Assembly: GCA_023935145.1 (NCBI GenBank)
Contig: CM043700.1
Coordinates: forward strand, 23,643,501 to 23,707,500
Source: Bretschneidera sinensis
Taxonomy: Eukaryota > Streptophyta > Magnoliopsida > Brassicales > Akaniaceae
DNA: 64,000 bases
Direction of reading: 5' to 3'
Shown: positions 49,620 to 61,515 of the stretch, piece by piece
Layout of the letters: the number at the start of each line of letters is the position of its first letter
Numbering within the stretch: position 1 is the stretch's first letter
The notes under the pieces: generated by a model
Told to the model about the DNA's origin: nothing
The model's database searches: none
What the model saw: the letters and a program-made list of their open reading frames with translations, nothing else
Translations under genes and position numbers: made by a program

Positions 49620-52276
49620 GGGTGAAACCATCCTGGCCACCCAAGATGAGCCCGGCACCACTCCTGGCGTCGGTGGAGGATCCGTCAACATGGAGGGTCC
49701 ACTGAGGGAACAGGCTTGTCTCATCGAGAGCTTAAGGTGGATCTTTCGGCCTTGGTAGATTGGTTTCCATGATGAACTCGGCCAAGGCCTGGGCTTTGAT
49801 GGCAGCCCGAGGTCGGTAGCGAATATCGAACTCACCGAGTTCTATTGACCATTTCACCATTTTGCCCGAGACATCTGGTTTATGGAGCACTTGCTGAAGG
49901 GGTTGGTCGGTGAGAAGGTGATTGTGTGGGCCTGAAAGTACGGCCTGAGCTTGCGGGCCGAGATCAAGAGAGTATACGCCATTTCCTCCACATGAAGGTA
50001 CCTTGTTTCCGTATCGTGGAGGACCTTGCTTATATAATACATAGATTTTTACGTGCCTACCTTTTCCTGAATTAGGATGGAGGCCACTACCTCATGCCAG
50101 CCCAAGAGGTACAGGAAGAGCTCTTCACCGGCTATGGGCTTGGTAAGTAAAAGGGGCGTACCTAAATTTTTTTTTCAGTTCTCTCAACGCTTCTTGGCAA
50201 CCTTCAGACCAGACAAAGTTTTTAGCCTTCCTGATGGCTTTAAAAAAGGGGAGGCACTTCTCAGTAGATTTTGAAATGAATCGGCTCAAAGCAACTATCC
50301 TCTCGGTGGGTCGCTGGACTTCCCTCACAGTCCGAGGTGGGCTCATGCTGAGGACATCTTCTATCTTCTCAGGGTTTGCTTCTATACCCCTATGAGTTAC
50401 CATGAATCCTATGAACTTTTCCCCCGTGACCCCAAATGCACACTTAGTGGGATTCAGCTTCATCTGGTGACGACGGAGGTCTTCGAAGGCTTCTTTTAAG
50501 CCGGCTCCGTGGTTATTGGCTCCGACACTCTTGACCAGCATGTCATCAACATAAACTTCCATGTTCTGGCCTATTTGTCCCTGGAAGATTTTATTCACCA
50601 GCCTTTGGTAAGTTGCCCCAGCATTCTTCAACCCGAAAAGCATAACTCTGTAACAGTAGAGCCCCTGCTCAGTGATGAAGGCTGTCTTCTCTTGGTCTAG
50701 TCGGTACATAAGGATCTAGTTATACCCTGAGTTTGTGTCTATGAAGGTCAACAACTCATGCCCGGACGTTACGTCGACGAGCTGGTCGATCCTTGGTAAA
50801 GAGAAGTTGTCATTCGGACAGGCTTTTTTCAGGTCCGAGAAATCGATGCGTATCTGTCATTTGCCACTTGCCTTTTTCACCATTACCACATTGGATACCC
50901 AGTCCAGGTAATTTGCCTCTAGGATAAATTTGGCCGAGAACAGCTTGTCGATCTTTGCTTAGACGGCGGTCTGCCGCTCTGGGGCGAATGATCTTTTCTT
51001 CTGGATGACTGGTTTGTGGTTTGGGTCTACACTTAGTCAGTGCACTATGAACTCTGGGCTCATTCCTTACATGTCTGCGGCTATCCAGGTGAAAAGATCC
51101 TAGTTCACCTGGAGAATGGCGAGTAAAGATTCTTTGAGCGTCTCTGGAAGATTGGAGCCAATTTGAATGGTTCCTGAGCTATCACTGTCGAAAGGAACAA
51201 TGGTTAATTGTTCTACTGGCTAGCCCTGTGGGTTGCTTCCTACATCTCTATGGTCGTCCAACTCAAGCGGGAGTGTTTCTGCCTTCTTGCCCTCCCTCAC
51301 AGCGTTGAGATAACAAGACTTAAAGATCTGCTGGCCTCCCTTGACTTCGCCAAGTTCTCCCTCCGTGGGGAATTTGACTATTAGGTGGTACGTGGAGATG
51401 ACCACTCGGAGCTTGTTAAGAGTAGGCTTCCCGAGTATCATGTTGTAAGACGAAGGCTGCCTAACGATCAGGAAGGCGGTTTGCGTGGTCACCGGTTGCG
51501 GAGCCGTTCCTGCTGTCACTGGGAGGGTTATGCTGCCATCTGTAAACACTAGACCTCTCGAAAAGCCATAGAGTGGGGTGGAGACCGACTCCAATCGGGA
51601 GTCTCCCAGTCGTATTTGTTGAAAAGCATTATAGAACAGGATATCAGGCGAGCTCTCATTGTCGACCAGGACTCGTCTGACCTCATGATTAGCCACGAGG
51701 AGGGAGATTACTATGGCGTCATCATGCGAGGTCTGAACTCCTTTCAAGTCCTCGTCCGAAAAAGAAATGATTCCACCCGCCTTCTGTCGTTTATAAGGTC
51801 TTGAGACAGAAGCTACTGACCGGGCATAAGACTTCCTGCGGTTCCCGGATGCTCCCCCAACTGCAGGGCCCCCGAACATGGTTTTGATGATTTTTATCTT
51901 GGCAGCCTCTAGTTTCTTCTGGCTAGGCTCCCCATGGCTTCGCCTAGGACTCTTTCAGATAGGTCGCATTAGCTTGTTTTGCTCGAATGGGTGGTCAGGA
52001 TTTCTCCGGGGCCGCTCCGTGAATTTCTCCATCCGCGGCTGAATAAACTCTTTTAGCTGCCCTCTGTTGATGTGGGTCTCGATCTGGTTTTTTAGTGCCT
52101 AAAAATCTTTCGTCTCATGACCGTGGTTCTTTTGGAATCTACACCATGTGCTTCGGTCATGGTTGAGGTTCAATGATCTTGGGGACCACTGTAAGATAGC
52201 CTTGTCATGGATTTGAATCAGGACGTCGGTTCTACACTCATTGTATGGGGTGTAGTCTCCGAAGGGTCTAGGGGCC
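49620..52276 (-). pseudogene. Tat-like gag end, protease, RT and RNase H start, decayed
   Basis: Read down from 52276: YTPYNECRTDVLIQIHD and WCRFQKNHGHETKDF (gag end with a knuckle-like motif), then protease (RRVLVDNESSPDILF near 51650-51690, active-site DNGS read as DNES) and ILGKPTLN. RT follows with YVDDMLVKS (catalytic codons 50542-50553) and KLNPTKCAFGV. RNase H then begins with LHVDGSSTDARSGAGLIL near 49660-49710. Stops occur near 51966, 52098, 50720 and elsewhere. It continues across both Athila-like insertions. Confidence 0.88.
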
Positions 52277-53924
52277 TGATGAGAGTCATAAAATGCATCT
52301 AAACAATACTTAATTGTTAACATTTTAGGGTTGATCTCGGTCGTAATCGCACTTTTACATGTTGATAACTCTAAAGTGATATTCATAAATTATTGACTTA
52401 ATTCGATGCATTTTCAGGTGCTTTGAGAACAAAAGAGATAATAAAGCGATCCATGTTTAAAGCACCAAAAGATCTTGGGTGTCGGTGCTCGTTTTTGTCC
52501 AAGGTTTAGACGTGTTCAAACATGACTCAAAGATGGTTAAAGTCTAAACTAAGGCTGGATTAATAGAGTACAGTAAGTTAAAAGACTGTACACAAGTGTG
52601 TGCATCACTTTGAAGCAAGTTAAGGGTAGGCACACTAGTGTGTGCACTTCTACATACAAGCTGAAGGAGTTTCACTGAATTGCCAGAATTTCCCGTACAG
52701 ATCAATCATCTTTGCAGATTAAACTGTATTGATGTAGGAAGAACCAGATGATGAGCCATATATTCTTAGAAAGATCCGGAAGTCTATTTTCTGGACAATT
52801 TTACGGTTCGTAAAAAGGATTTTTCTAGAGAAAGTTATGGCAGTTTTAGTGGAAACAGTTCAGGCCAGCACAGCAGGCCCAGACGCACAGCAGGCCCAGG
52901 CGCACAGCACGGCTTACTCGCCTCTTGACCGGATTAGGGCGAGCAAATGACATTCTCTAAGACCAGAACACCCCCCTCATGCTCTATAAATATATCTTTA
53001 TGGAGTGTGCAGCGGGGGATTGAAGAGAGAAAGCAAGGAAGAGAGAAAAAAGATAGGATTTAAGGGATCCAAATCCAGCATTCTTCCATTTTATTTCTAA
53101 GTTTTCTTTGGTTGCAAATCAAGGGGAGAACATCCATATTGTTCATCCACCTTGAACTCTATGGCCAAATCAAGGGGAGAGCATCCTTATTGTTCTTCCA
53201 CCCTGATTTCCATGGCCAACTAATCATTTTACAAGGGAAAGGGATGAATCTTTAGGGATTTCTTGTTCTTTATTTCCTGTTCTTGATTCAGTTGTATGGA
53301 TTTATTGTTAAATATTGTTTATGAATTATTCATTGATTAAGTAAGAAGATTTGAGTTCATGTGATAGATGTGCTTTTTATTCTTCTTCTTTTAGACTCTC
53401 TTAATCCGGTGATTGCATCATTCTCCTCCATTGAGGTTGCTTGGATGTGATTGATTCCGGTAGATTTATCTTATTGATTGTCCATTACTGCGATATTGTC
53501 TTTTAAGATATATTGTCATTTCTTGATAATCTTTAAGATCGGTCATGTGTGCATGAACCGAAATCAATGATTAATTCGTAGCAATTATATAAGAGTTGTA
53601 AATATGCTTGATTGAATATATTCCGATTGCTTGTTTGGGAGTTGAAACTTGCAATCGAGATAAAATCAATTGAATCAAGAGTGGAAATAGGGAACAAACC
53701 TAAGGAGGATTCTCGGAACCTTGTTATTTCTCATTTATATTTCATTTACATTTACGCAATTTTCCTTTACATTATTTCACCATCAAAGCTCAAAAATCTT
53801 GAGTTTAACTTTTATCGTTCGTTTTAAGGTTCACACATTTTCCTTTGTACTTAACTTGTTTCCCTGTGGAATCGACACCCCAAAGTCGTACTATAATAAC
53901 CGTGTTACACTTTGGGGGTAATCA
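52277..53924 (+). repeat. 5' LTR of the Athila-like gag-pol element
   Basis: This 1648-bp LTR has a TATA box (CTATAAATATA, 52982-52992) with a pyrimidine/purine-rich leader after it. A direct repeat of a 17-bp phrase (agcaggcccagacgcac) lies near 52880-52915. Confidence 0.95.
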
Positions 53925-53929
53925 AATTT

Positions 53930-53947
53930 TGGCGCTGTTGCCGGGGA
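53930..53947 (+). other. Primer-binding site (Athila type)
   Basis: TGGCGCTGTTGCCGGGGA starts five bases after the 5' LTR. It differs by one base from the usual Athila TGGCGCCGTTGCC form. Confidence 0.82.
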
Positions 53948-54069
53948 AACTCACTTAAGTATAAGGAAACTTGTCAACTTTGAGTGTGACGGTAAAAAAA
54001 AAAAAAAATCGTAAATATTTTTCTTTTCAGCAGTTTGTAAATACAGTAATATCATTCATTTACTTTTGT

Positions 54070-54372
54070 TTTGATTTTCTAATTTTTTTTATTATTCTGT
54101 TTTTATTTATCTGTTTATTATTCTGTTTTATTATTCTGTCTATTATTCTATTTTTATTTATTTGTTTATTATTCTGTTTTATTTATCTGTTTATTATTCT
54201 GTTTTTATTTATCTTTTTATTATTTTATTTTTATTTATTTGTTTATTATTCTGTTTTATTTATCTATTTATTATTCTGTTTTTATTTATCTGTTTATTAT
54301 TCTGTTTTTATTTATTTGTTTATTATTCTGTTTTATTTATTTGTTTATTATTTTGTTTTATTTATTTATTCC
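54070..54372 (+). repeat. T-rich simple-sequence array in the gag leader
   Basis: About 300 bp are built from variants of 'tttattattctgttttatttatctg', a unit of roughly 23-27 bp. It lies between the primer site and the gag start. Apparent hydrophobic reading frames across it are repeat artefacts. Confidence 0.9.
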
Positions 54373-54392
54373 CCCTCTAAATTAATTGGTGC

Positions 54393-56164
54393 ATGCTTAG
54401 ACCGAGAGATTCGCGAGGTAGATTCATTAGAGGACCCGAATTAGAGTTACTCTCTCCTTCCACCTCCATTGGTGAAACCTCGCCTAGATTAAACCATAGT
54501 GCACCCCCATCAGAGAATTTAGAGGATTTTGTTAACATGGCTGAAAATCCTAATGAGAATGGTGCTAGGACACTTAAAGATTACCTATATCCTAGCCGGA
54601 CAGCCACACGATCGTGCATTATGTTTCCAGCCAATACCCGTCATCAAGATTTTAAAACAGGGATGATACAACTTCTCCCTACTTTTCATGGCATGGAAAA
54701 CGAGAACCCCTATGTGCACATTAGATAATTTGAGGAAGTAGTTGCGACTTTCCATAGTCACGATGCAACTGATGATATCGTGAGACTCAAGTTTTTTCCT
54801 TTCTCCTTAAAGGATAAAGCTAAGAGTTGGTTATACTCGCTGAGACCACGATCAATTGAGTCATGGAATGAGATGACCCAAGTCTTTTTTAACAAGTACT
54901 TCCCTCAACATAAGACTAACGCTTTGAAAAGACAAATCTCCACCTTTGCACAAAAGGAAAACAAGACTTTGTATCAGTCTTGGGAGAAATTTAAAGAGCT
55001 GTTAAGTATGTGTCCACATCATGGGTACGAAAATTGGCGTTTAGTGAGCTATTTCTATGAGGGTCTTACCTATAGAGAACGCCAATTTGTCGAGATGATG
55101 TGTAATGGAGAGTTTCTGTAAAAAGACCCTGATGAGGCTATTGAGTACCTTAATGAGCTTGCTGAGAAAGCTCACACATGGACTGGACCTAGTGCTACTG
55201 AGAGCACAAATAGGTCACGACCTAGTGGTGGAGGAATTTACCATCTTAGGGAAGAGGATAACCTTAAGGCCAAGGTCGAAATGCTTACTAGGGAGTTTGA
55301 GGCATTTAAAACGAAAAAACCAACACACATAGTTAATCAGGCCGAACCTTTAGAATCATGTTTTGTGTGTAGCGGGGTTAATCATCCCGCCCAAGATTGT
55401 CCCATATTTGTTGACATGAGAGGGCTGTATGAGGAACAATGCAATACCTTAGGCATGTACAAGAAGCCCTCAGCACCCTTCTCTAACACTTATAATCCGG
55501 GGTGGCGAAATCACCCCAACTTCAGTTGGAAATCTGAAAATCAGCAGCATGTGTAGCCCCCTAGATCGTACCCAACACCTTATCATGCACCCTCATCTTC
55601 TAGGAACTCTTTAGAAGACTCCTTACATACTTTTATAGAAGCACAAGGCAAGACAAACCAAAAGTGTGAGGCATTAATTACACAGTTGGTTGAGGAAAAC
55701 AAAGAAATAAGGAGCCAAGTGTCTAAATTGATAAGCTCCTTGAGTGTGACTGAGCGAGGTAAGTTCCTGCCCAAGCTCAGTCCATACCTCACGGATAACA
55801 TATGGCACAAGAAAATGTGAAAAATATAAATGCTATTGTGACCCGAAGAGGTAAGTCACTACACATTCCACCAGAGAATAAACCCGAGAATGTGAAGGGT
55901 CAAACCAGTAGTGAGACTAAGTTGCCTAAAGACCCTGAAGTGACCCAAAGTCCTGTTAAGGCCCCATTCCCCCAAGCCTTAAAATCCAACAAGAAAAATC
56001 TGGAAATGAATGATGAAATTCTTGAGAACTTAAGGCAAGTGAAACTTAATCTTCCCCTTTTGCAGGTGATTAAACAAGTCCCCACCTATGCAAAAGTTCT
56101 CAAAGATTTATGCACAATTAAGAGGAAACATCATGTTAAGAAAACAACTTTCCTAACTGAGTAA
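54393..56164 (+). pseudogene. Athila-like gag, interrupted
   Basis: Met 54393 starts a gag with LRPRDSRGRFIRGPE, then a retrotransposon gag domain (FFPFSLKDKAKSWLYSL, FNKYFPQHKT, ELLSMCPHHGYENWRL), a knuckle-like CFVCSGVNHPAQDC near 55360-55405 and the NPGWRNHPNFSW motif near 55495. Stops occur at 54726-54728, after EFL near 55120, after QQHV near 55554 and at about 56162. The protein is closely patterned on the gag of the neighbouring gag-protease element (shared CPHH and NPGWR(N/D)HPN motifs) but is a separate lineage. Confidence 0.87.
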
Positions 56165-57940
56165 GTTAGTGCACTAATTGAGCAAAGAATTCCCCCGAAA
56201 TACAAAGATCTGGGCTGTCCTACCATTGCTTGCAGCATTGGAAATCATGAGGTTGGACAAGCCTTACTAGATCTGGGAGCTAGTGTAAACCTGATGCCAT
56301 TTTCCATTTACTTACAGCTGGGGTTAGGAGAAATCAAGCCAACCGGCGTGGTATTACAATTGGCTTATCGCTCAGTCAAGGTACCCCGAGGTGTGGTTGA
56401 GGATGTTTTGATTCAAATTGATAAATTTTATTATCCTATTAATTTCTTAATTCTTGATACTACTTCTGCTGTAGACACTAACTCTAAAATCCCTTTGATT
56501 TTGGATAGACCTTTTCTTGCTACTGCAAATGCTCTAATAAATTGTAGGAATGGTCTCATGAAACTGTCTTTTGGCAACATGACCCTTGAAGTAAATATTT
56601 TCAATGTTGCAAAACAGCCCGAAGATGAGGACGAAAACCACCAGCTTTACATGATCGAGTCACTCGTCAATGAGGGAGTTTTCTTAACTAATGATTATGA
56701 CCCTCTTGAAAATTTTCTTGTTAATTCTGAGATAGATTTATTTGATGATAAAACTGATATAATTGATATATGTGCTGTTTTTGACATATCTCAGGATTAT
56801 GGAAATCGGGCGTGGCAACCAAGGTTTGAAGAGCTGCCCGAAAGAAGCAAGACTCAAGTCCCCTCAAGTGTGGAAACACCTAAAGTCGAATTGAAGCCAC
56901 TACCTAAGGGTCTAAAACATGCCTTTCTCGGTCCAGGTGATACCTTTCCTGTTATAATTTCTTCTGAATTAACTGAGACCCAAGGTAAGAGATTAATTCA
57001 AACTTTAAATGAACACAAATCAGCCCTGGGATGGAGCATGGGTGATTTAAAGGGAATTAGTCCCCTAATCTGCTCCCATAAAATAAATCTGGATGAAGGA
57101 ACCAATCCTCGTAGAGACCTTCAACGTAGGCTTAACCCTACTATGAAAGAAGTAGTGAAAAATGAAGTACTGAAACTATTAGATGCGGGTATTATATATC
57201 CCATAGCTGATAGTAAATGGGTAAGCCCTACGCAAGTCGTCCCGAAAAAGTCCGGAGTCACTGTGATAAAAAATGACCTAGGAGAGTTAGTCCCTACCAA
57301 ACTTGTGAACGGGTGGCGTGTGTGCATTGATTACATAAAATTAAATGCTGCCACCAAGAAAGATCACTTCCCACTCCCTTTTATTGATCAAATTCTTGAA
57401 CGTGTAGCTGGTCATCCCTTCTACTATTTTCTAGATGGTTATTCTGGTTACTATCAAATAGAAATTACATTAGAAGACCAAGAAAAGACCACCTTTACTT
57501 GTCCCTTTGGCACCTATGCTTTTTGTAGAATGCCATTCGGATTATGTAACGCCCCTGCTACTTTTCAACGCTGCATGATGAGCATTTTTAGTGACATGGT
57601 TGAAAATTGCATGGAGGTTTTTATGGATGACCTAACTGTTTTTGGATTTTCATTTGAAACATGCTTAATGAATTTAGAAAGAGTATTAATTCGCTGTGAG
57701 GAAAAAGAATTGATTTTAAATTGGGAAAAATGCCATTTCATGGTATCATCCGGTATTGTCTTAGGGCATATTGTCTCTTCTAAAGGAATAGAGGTTGATC
57801 AATCTAAGATTGAGTTAATCTCTAAGTTGCCTGCCCCTAAGACAATAAAGGATGTGAGATCTTTCCTTGGTCATGCTGGTTTTTATAGGAGGTTCATACA
57901 AAATTTTTCAAAAATATCTAGACCGCTATGCGCCCCCTAG
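56165..57940 (+). pseudogene. Athila-like protease and reverse transcriptase
   Basis: The protease has ALLDLGASVNLMP (about 56262-56300) and ILDRPFLATAN, in which the usual LGRPF Gly is Asp. The RT has WRVCIDYIKLNAATKKDHFPLPFIDQ, CPFGTYAFCRMPFGLCNAPATFQRCM and the catalytic FMDD at 57620-57631, then SKGIEVDQSKIE. From 56294 the frame is open for 548 codons and ends at 57940, where a single-base indel (CAP-stop) leaves the RNase H in the next frame from 57928. It is nearly intact. Confidence 0.9.
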
Positions 57941-59784
57941 TTAAAGATACCCCCTTTGAGTGGAGTCAAGCTTGTCAAGAGGCCTTTAAAACGTTGATTG
58001 GCAAGCTTACTTCCGCACCTATAATGCAGTCACTAGATTGGACTTTACCTTTTGAAATCATGTGCGATGCTAGTGACTACGCTGTAGGTGCTGTTCTTGG
58101 ACAGCGAAGGGAAGGTAAACCTTTTGTCATTTACTATGCTAGTAAGACTTTAAATAGTGCTCAAATGAATTACTCTACAACTGAAAAAGAGTTACTAGCT
58201 GTAGTATTTGCTTTAGATAAATTTCGTGCTCATCTAATTGGTTCTCCTATCCTTATTTTTATAAATCATGCAGCCCTCAAGTATCTTCTTACGAAGAAGG
58301 ATGCTAAGGCGCGACTAATCCGATGGATCATCCTCTTGCAAGAATTTGATATCACCATCAAGGATAAAAAATGAGTGGAGAACGTAGTAGCTGACCATTT
58401 ATCCAGACTCACTTTTGAGGACACTTGTGATGACATGCCAATCAAAGATGATTTTCCTGATGAGCAATTACTCTCCATTACTTCTCTACCATGATTTGCT
58501 CACATCGTAAATTATTTGGCTACAGGTGAGATACCTATGGATTAGAGCGCTCAAGACAAGAGGAAATTTTTATATGAGGTACGTAATTTTTATTGGGATG
58601 ACCCCTATCTTTTCAAGTACTGCCATGATCAAATTCTAAGGCGTTGCATCCCTAATGAAGAGATTTCGAGTGTCTTAGAATTTTGTCACTCCCAAGCTTG
58701 TGGAGGCCATTTTTCGATGAAAAAAACCGCTGCAAAAATTTTGCAGTGTGGATTTTATTGGCCTACTTTGTTTAAAGATACAAACACCTATTGTCGCTCT
58801 TGTGAAAGATGTCAAAAGTTAGGAGCTGTGTCTCGCCGAAATATGATGCCCCTGAACCTTATTTTAGTGATTGAAATCTTTGATTGTTGGGGCATCGATT
58901 TCATGGGACCCTTCCCTCCTTCCTTCGGGTACCAGTATATCATTGTAGCAATAGATTATGAATCCAAGTGGGTAGAGGCAGCAGCTTGTCGAAACAATGA
59001 TAATGGAACGGTGATTAAATTCCTTAAAGAAAAGGTGTTATCTCGATTTGGTACACCACGTGCTATAATTACTGATCGAGGTACACATTTTTGCAACCGT
59101 TCCTTTGAAGCTTTAATGAAAAAATTTGGGGTATTACAAAAAATCTTTACTGCCTATCATCCTCAGACTAGTGGACAAGTAGAGCTTGCTAATAGGGAGA
59201 TTAAACAAATTTTAGAAAAAACGGTTAACCCCGATCGCAAAGATTGGTCTTTGAGACTAACTGATGCGCTTTGGGCTTATCGTACAGCCTTTAAAACTCC
59301 CTTAGGTATGTCACCCTATCGGCTTGTTTTTGAAAAGCCCTGCCACTTACCCGTGGAGCTCGAGCATCGAGCTTATTGGGCCATCAAGTCTTTCAATTTT
59401 GACATGGGCGAAGCGGGTAAACTTCGAAAATATCAGCTGACCGAGTTAGAAGAATTAAGAAACGATGCTTATGAAAATTCTAGAATCTATAAGGCTAAGA
59501 TGAAAGTATTCCATGACAAAAACATTTTGAGGAAAACATTTAAACCCAATGATCGGGTATTCTTATACGACTTTAGACTTCATAAGCATCCTGGAAAACT
59601 TCGGTCAAGATGGACCGGCCCTTTTATAGTAAAAAATGTTTTTGAAAATGGGGCGGTAGAAATTGAGGATACTAGAGATGGTCGGGTCTTTAAAGTAAAT
59701 GGTCAACGACTTAAGATCTTAATTGATAGACATGATCCGGAGATGGAAGACATTCCGCTTATGGATTCGGTCTATTCACCTTGA
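57928..59784 (+). pseudogene. Athila-like RNase H and integrase
   Basis: RNase H (57928-58374) shows [39 protein letters not shown] and [14 protein letters not shown]. Stops at 58372, 58492 and near 58540 interrupt the linker. The integrase has a zinc region (SQACGGHF and CRSCERCQ). From Met 58717 its open frame carries the catalytic triad Asp61 (WGIDFMGP), Asp120 (IITDRGTHF) and Glu156 (GQVELANRE), a D,D(35)E spacing. A C-terminal GPF motif ([10 protein letters not shown]) precedes the stop at 59782-59784. The integrase catalytic core is unbroken. Confidence 0.92.
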
Positions 59785-61515
59785 CCACACAACAAAGGTA
59801 CGTTATTCCTTTTAATTTTTGTTCTGTTTTTAGTTAGTTTTCATTCAATCTTAATTGTTAGTTTTTAATTTAGTTCAAATTTTAAAAAAATAAAAAAAAA
59901 AATAAAAAAAATATTGATATTTCGTTGTCAAGTCTTTATTAACTTAGAATTTTGTTTGTGTTAAGTCTATTTTAATTTTTAGTTTCTAGTTGATTTCAGC
60001 GAAAAGAACGTATGCAGTTCAATTGGTGGTGCGCAATTTTCAGCTTCTGTGCATTTTTGGCCACACAGGGAGTTTCCTTTCCTTTTTTTTTTTACATTGA
60101 GGTCAATGCAATGTTTAGGTTGGGGGTGGAGGAAACATATTTCTTTTCTTTTTTTTCATTGAACTGCTTGGTGTCACTTTCTTTCTTTTCGTTGTTAGGA
60201 TAAAAAAAAATTGTTTGTTTGTTTTTAGCATGCTTTGTGTTAGCCTTGGAGTTAATTCACATGTCAATGATATGAGCTTAATCGAGATAGCATATAGCAT
60301 TTAGAAGAAGTTAAATCTTGCTTCGCTTTGAGAATAAATTAAGTGTCAATTTTTCTTTGGTTTAAGACTCTGGTTTGTGGTAAGATTGCATGATTAGTCT
60401 AAAGCATTTGGAGAAGTTTTATGCGCGGTTGTTTTGTGAATACTTTTGCGGTCTCTACAAGCTCTAGAACTTATTTGATAATCACTTGAAGCGAAAATCA
60501 TAGAATGCACACTACTTAGGATATGATGTAGGCCATTTTTGGACCGTTTGAGCCTTTTTAAACTTACCCTTGTTATATTTATCGCTAGTCACCTATTTGA
60601 GCTTTTTTTGAAAAGAAAAATTGAGCCTTGTTTCTTTTGATAAACCATTTACTTACCTTTATGAGCCTAAAAATATTTTATCCTTACCTCTCTTTTAAAA
60701 GAACTTAGTTATACACATGTTGTGAGAAGCACTTAAAAGGAGTAAGGGTGGAAATATGAGAAAATATTACTACCATAACCCAAGTACATTAAAAGAGATA
60801 AGTTGGGGGTTGTGGAAAAGAAAAGAAAAGAATGAAAGAGGAGGTGAATGGTCTTATGCCAAAATAAAAAAGAAAAGGAAAAAAAATGAATTATGGCAAA
60901 GAAAGAAGAAAAAAAAATGTTGATTTATTGCGAGAAATGCTCGAAAAATGGTTGAAAGAGTTGGGTGTTGAAGTAAGGTTATCTTGTGCTTAAAGTGGTT
61001 GTGTTTAAATTAAGAGACTTAGTTCTTTTATTTGTTTAAACTTTCCCGTTCTTTCTTGACCTTTACCCTAGCCTAACGTTGCAAGCTTATTAAAGACCTA
61101 TTGATCCGATGAAGTGTGATTTTTCTACATAGTGGAGAGTGATTTGAAAAGTGAGCATGTGGAGCTTGATTTGTGATTGATGTCACGCAAATTAATATGT
61201 TTTTAGAGGCCAAGACTTGTATTCACGCTATGTTGTGCATAAAATCATCCGGGTGTTCGGACTAATGTATTGTGGTAAGATGGATGGTAAGAGTCGATAA
61301 CGATTTTAAGGTTGACATTTGGATTATTCTTGGACCTGAGTGATATTTAATGATTTTATGTGCTATATGTTATGCATGATTTTTGAGACAGATTTTTGAA
61401 TCACTCTTGGTTAACGCCAACATTGCTGTATTTTGTTTTGATTTCTAAATAAAGAATTCATTTCATGCCTTTCGCTTGAATTGCTAGGGACTAGCAATAA
61501 GCTAGTTGGGGGTTG
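59785..61515 (+). other. 3' untranslated part of the Athila-like gag-pol element
   Basis: No env-like or other coding frame is found. It contains A-rich tracts (59880-59920 and 60860-60920), polypurine phrases GGTTGGGGGTGGAGG (60117) and AAGTTGGGGGTTGTGG (60801), and the functional tract GTTGGGGGTTG at 61505-61515. Confidence 0.75.

Noticed and set aside
53971..54444. A 157-residue frame rich in Phe, Leu and Ile suggesting a membrane protein
   Set aside because: It is produced by the T-rich simple repeat in the gag leader of the Athila-like element.
60012..60203. Possible env-like frame with hydrophobic segments in the Athila-like 3' region
   Set aside because: Only 63 residues, T-rich by composition, with no signal-peptide, furin-site or transmembrane arrangement of an env-like protein.
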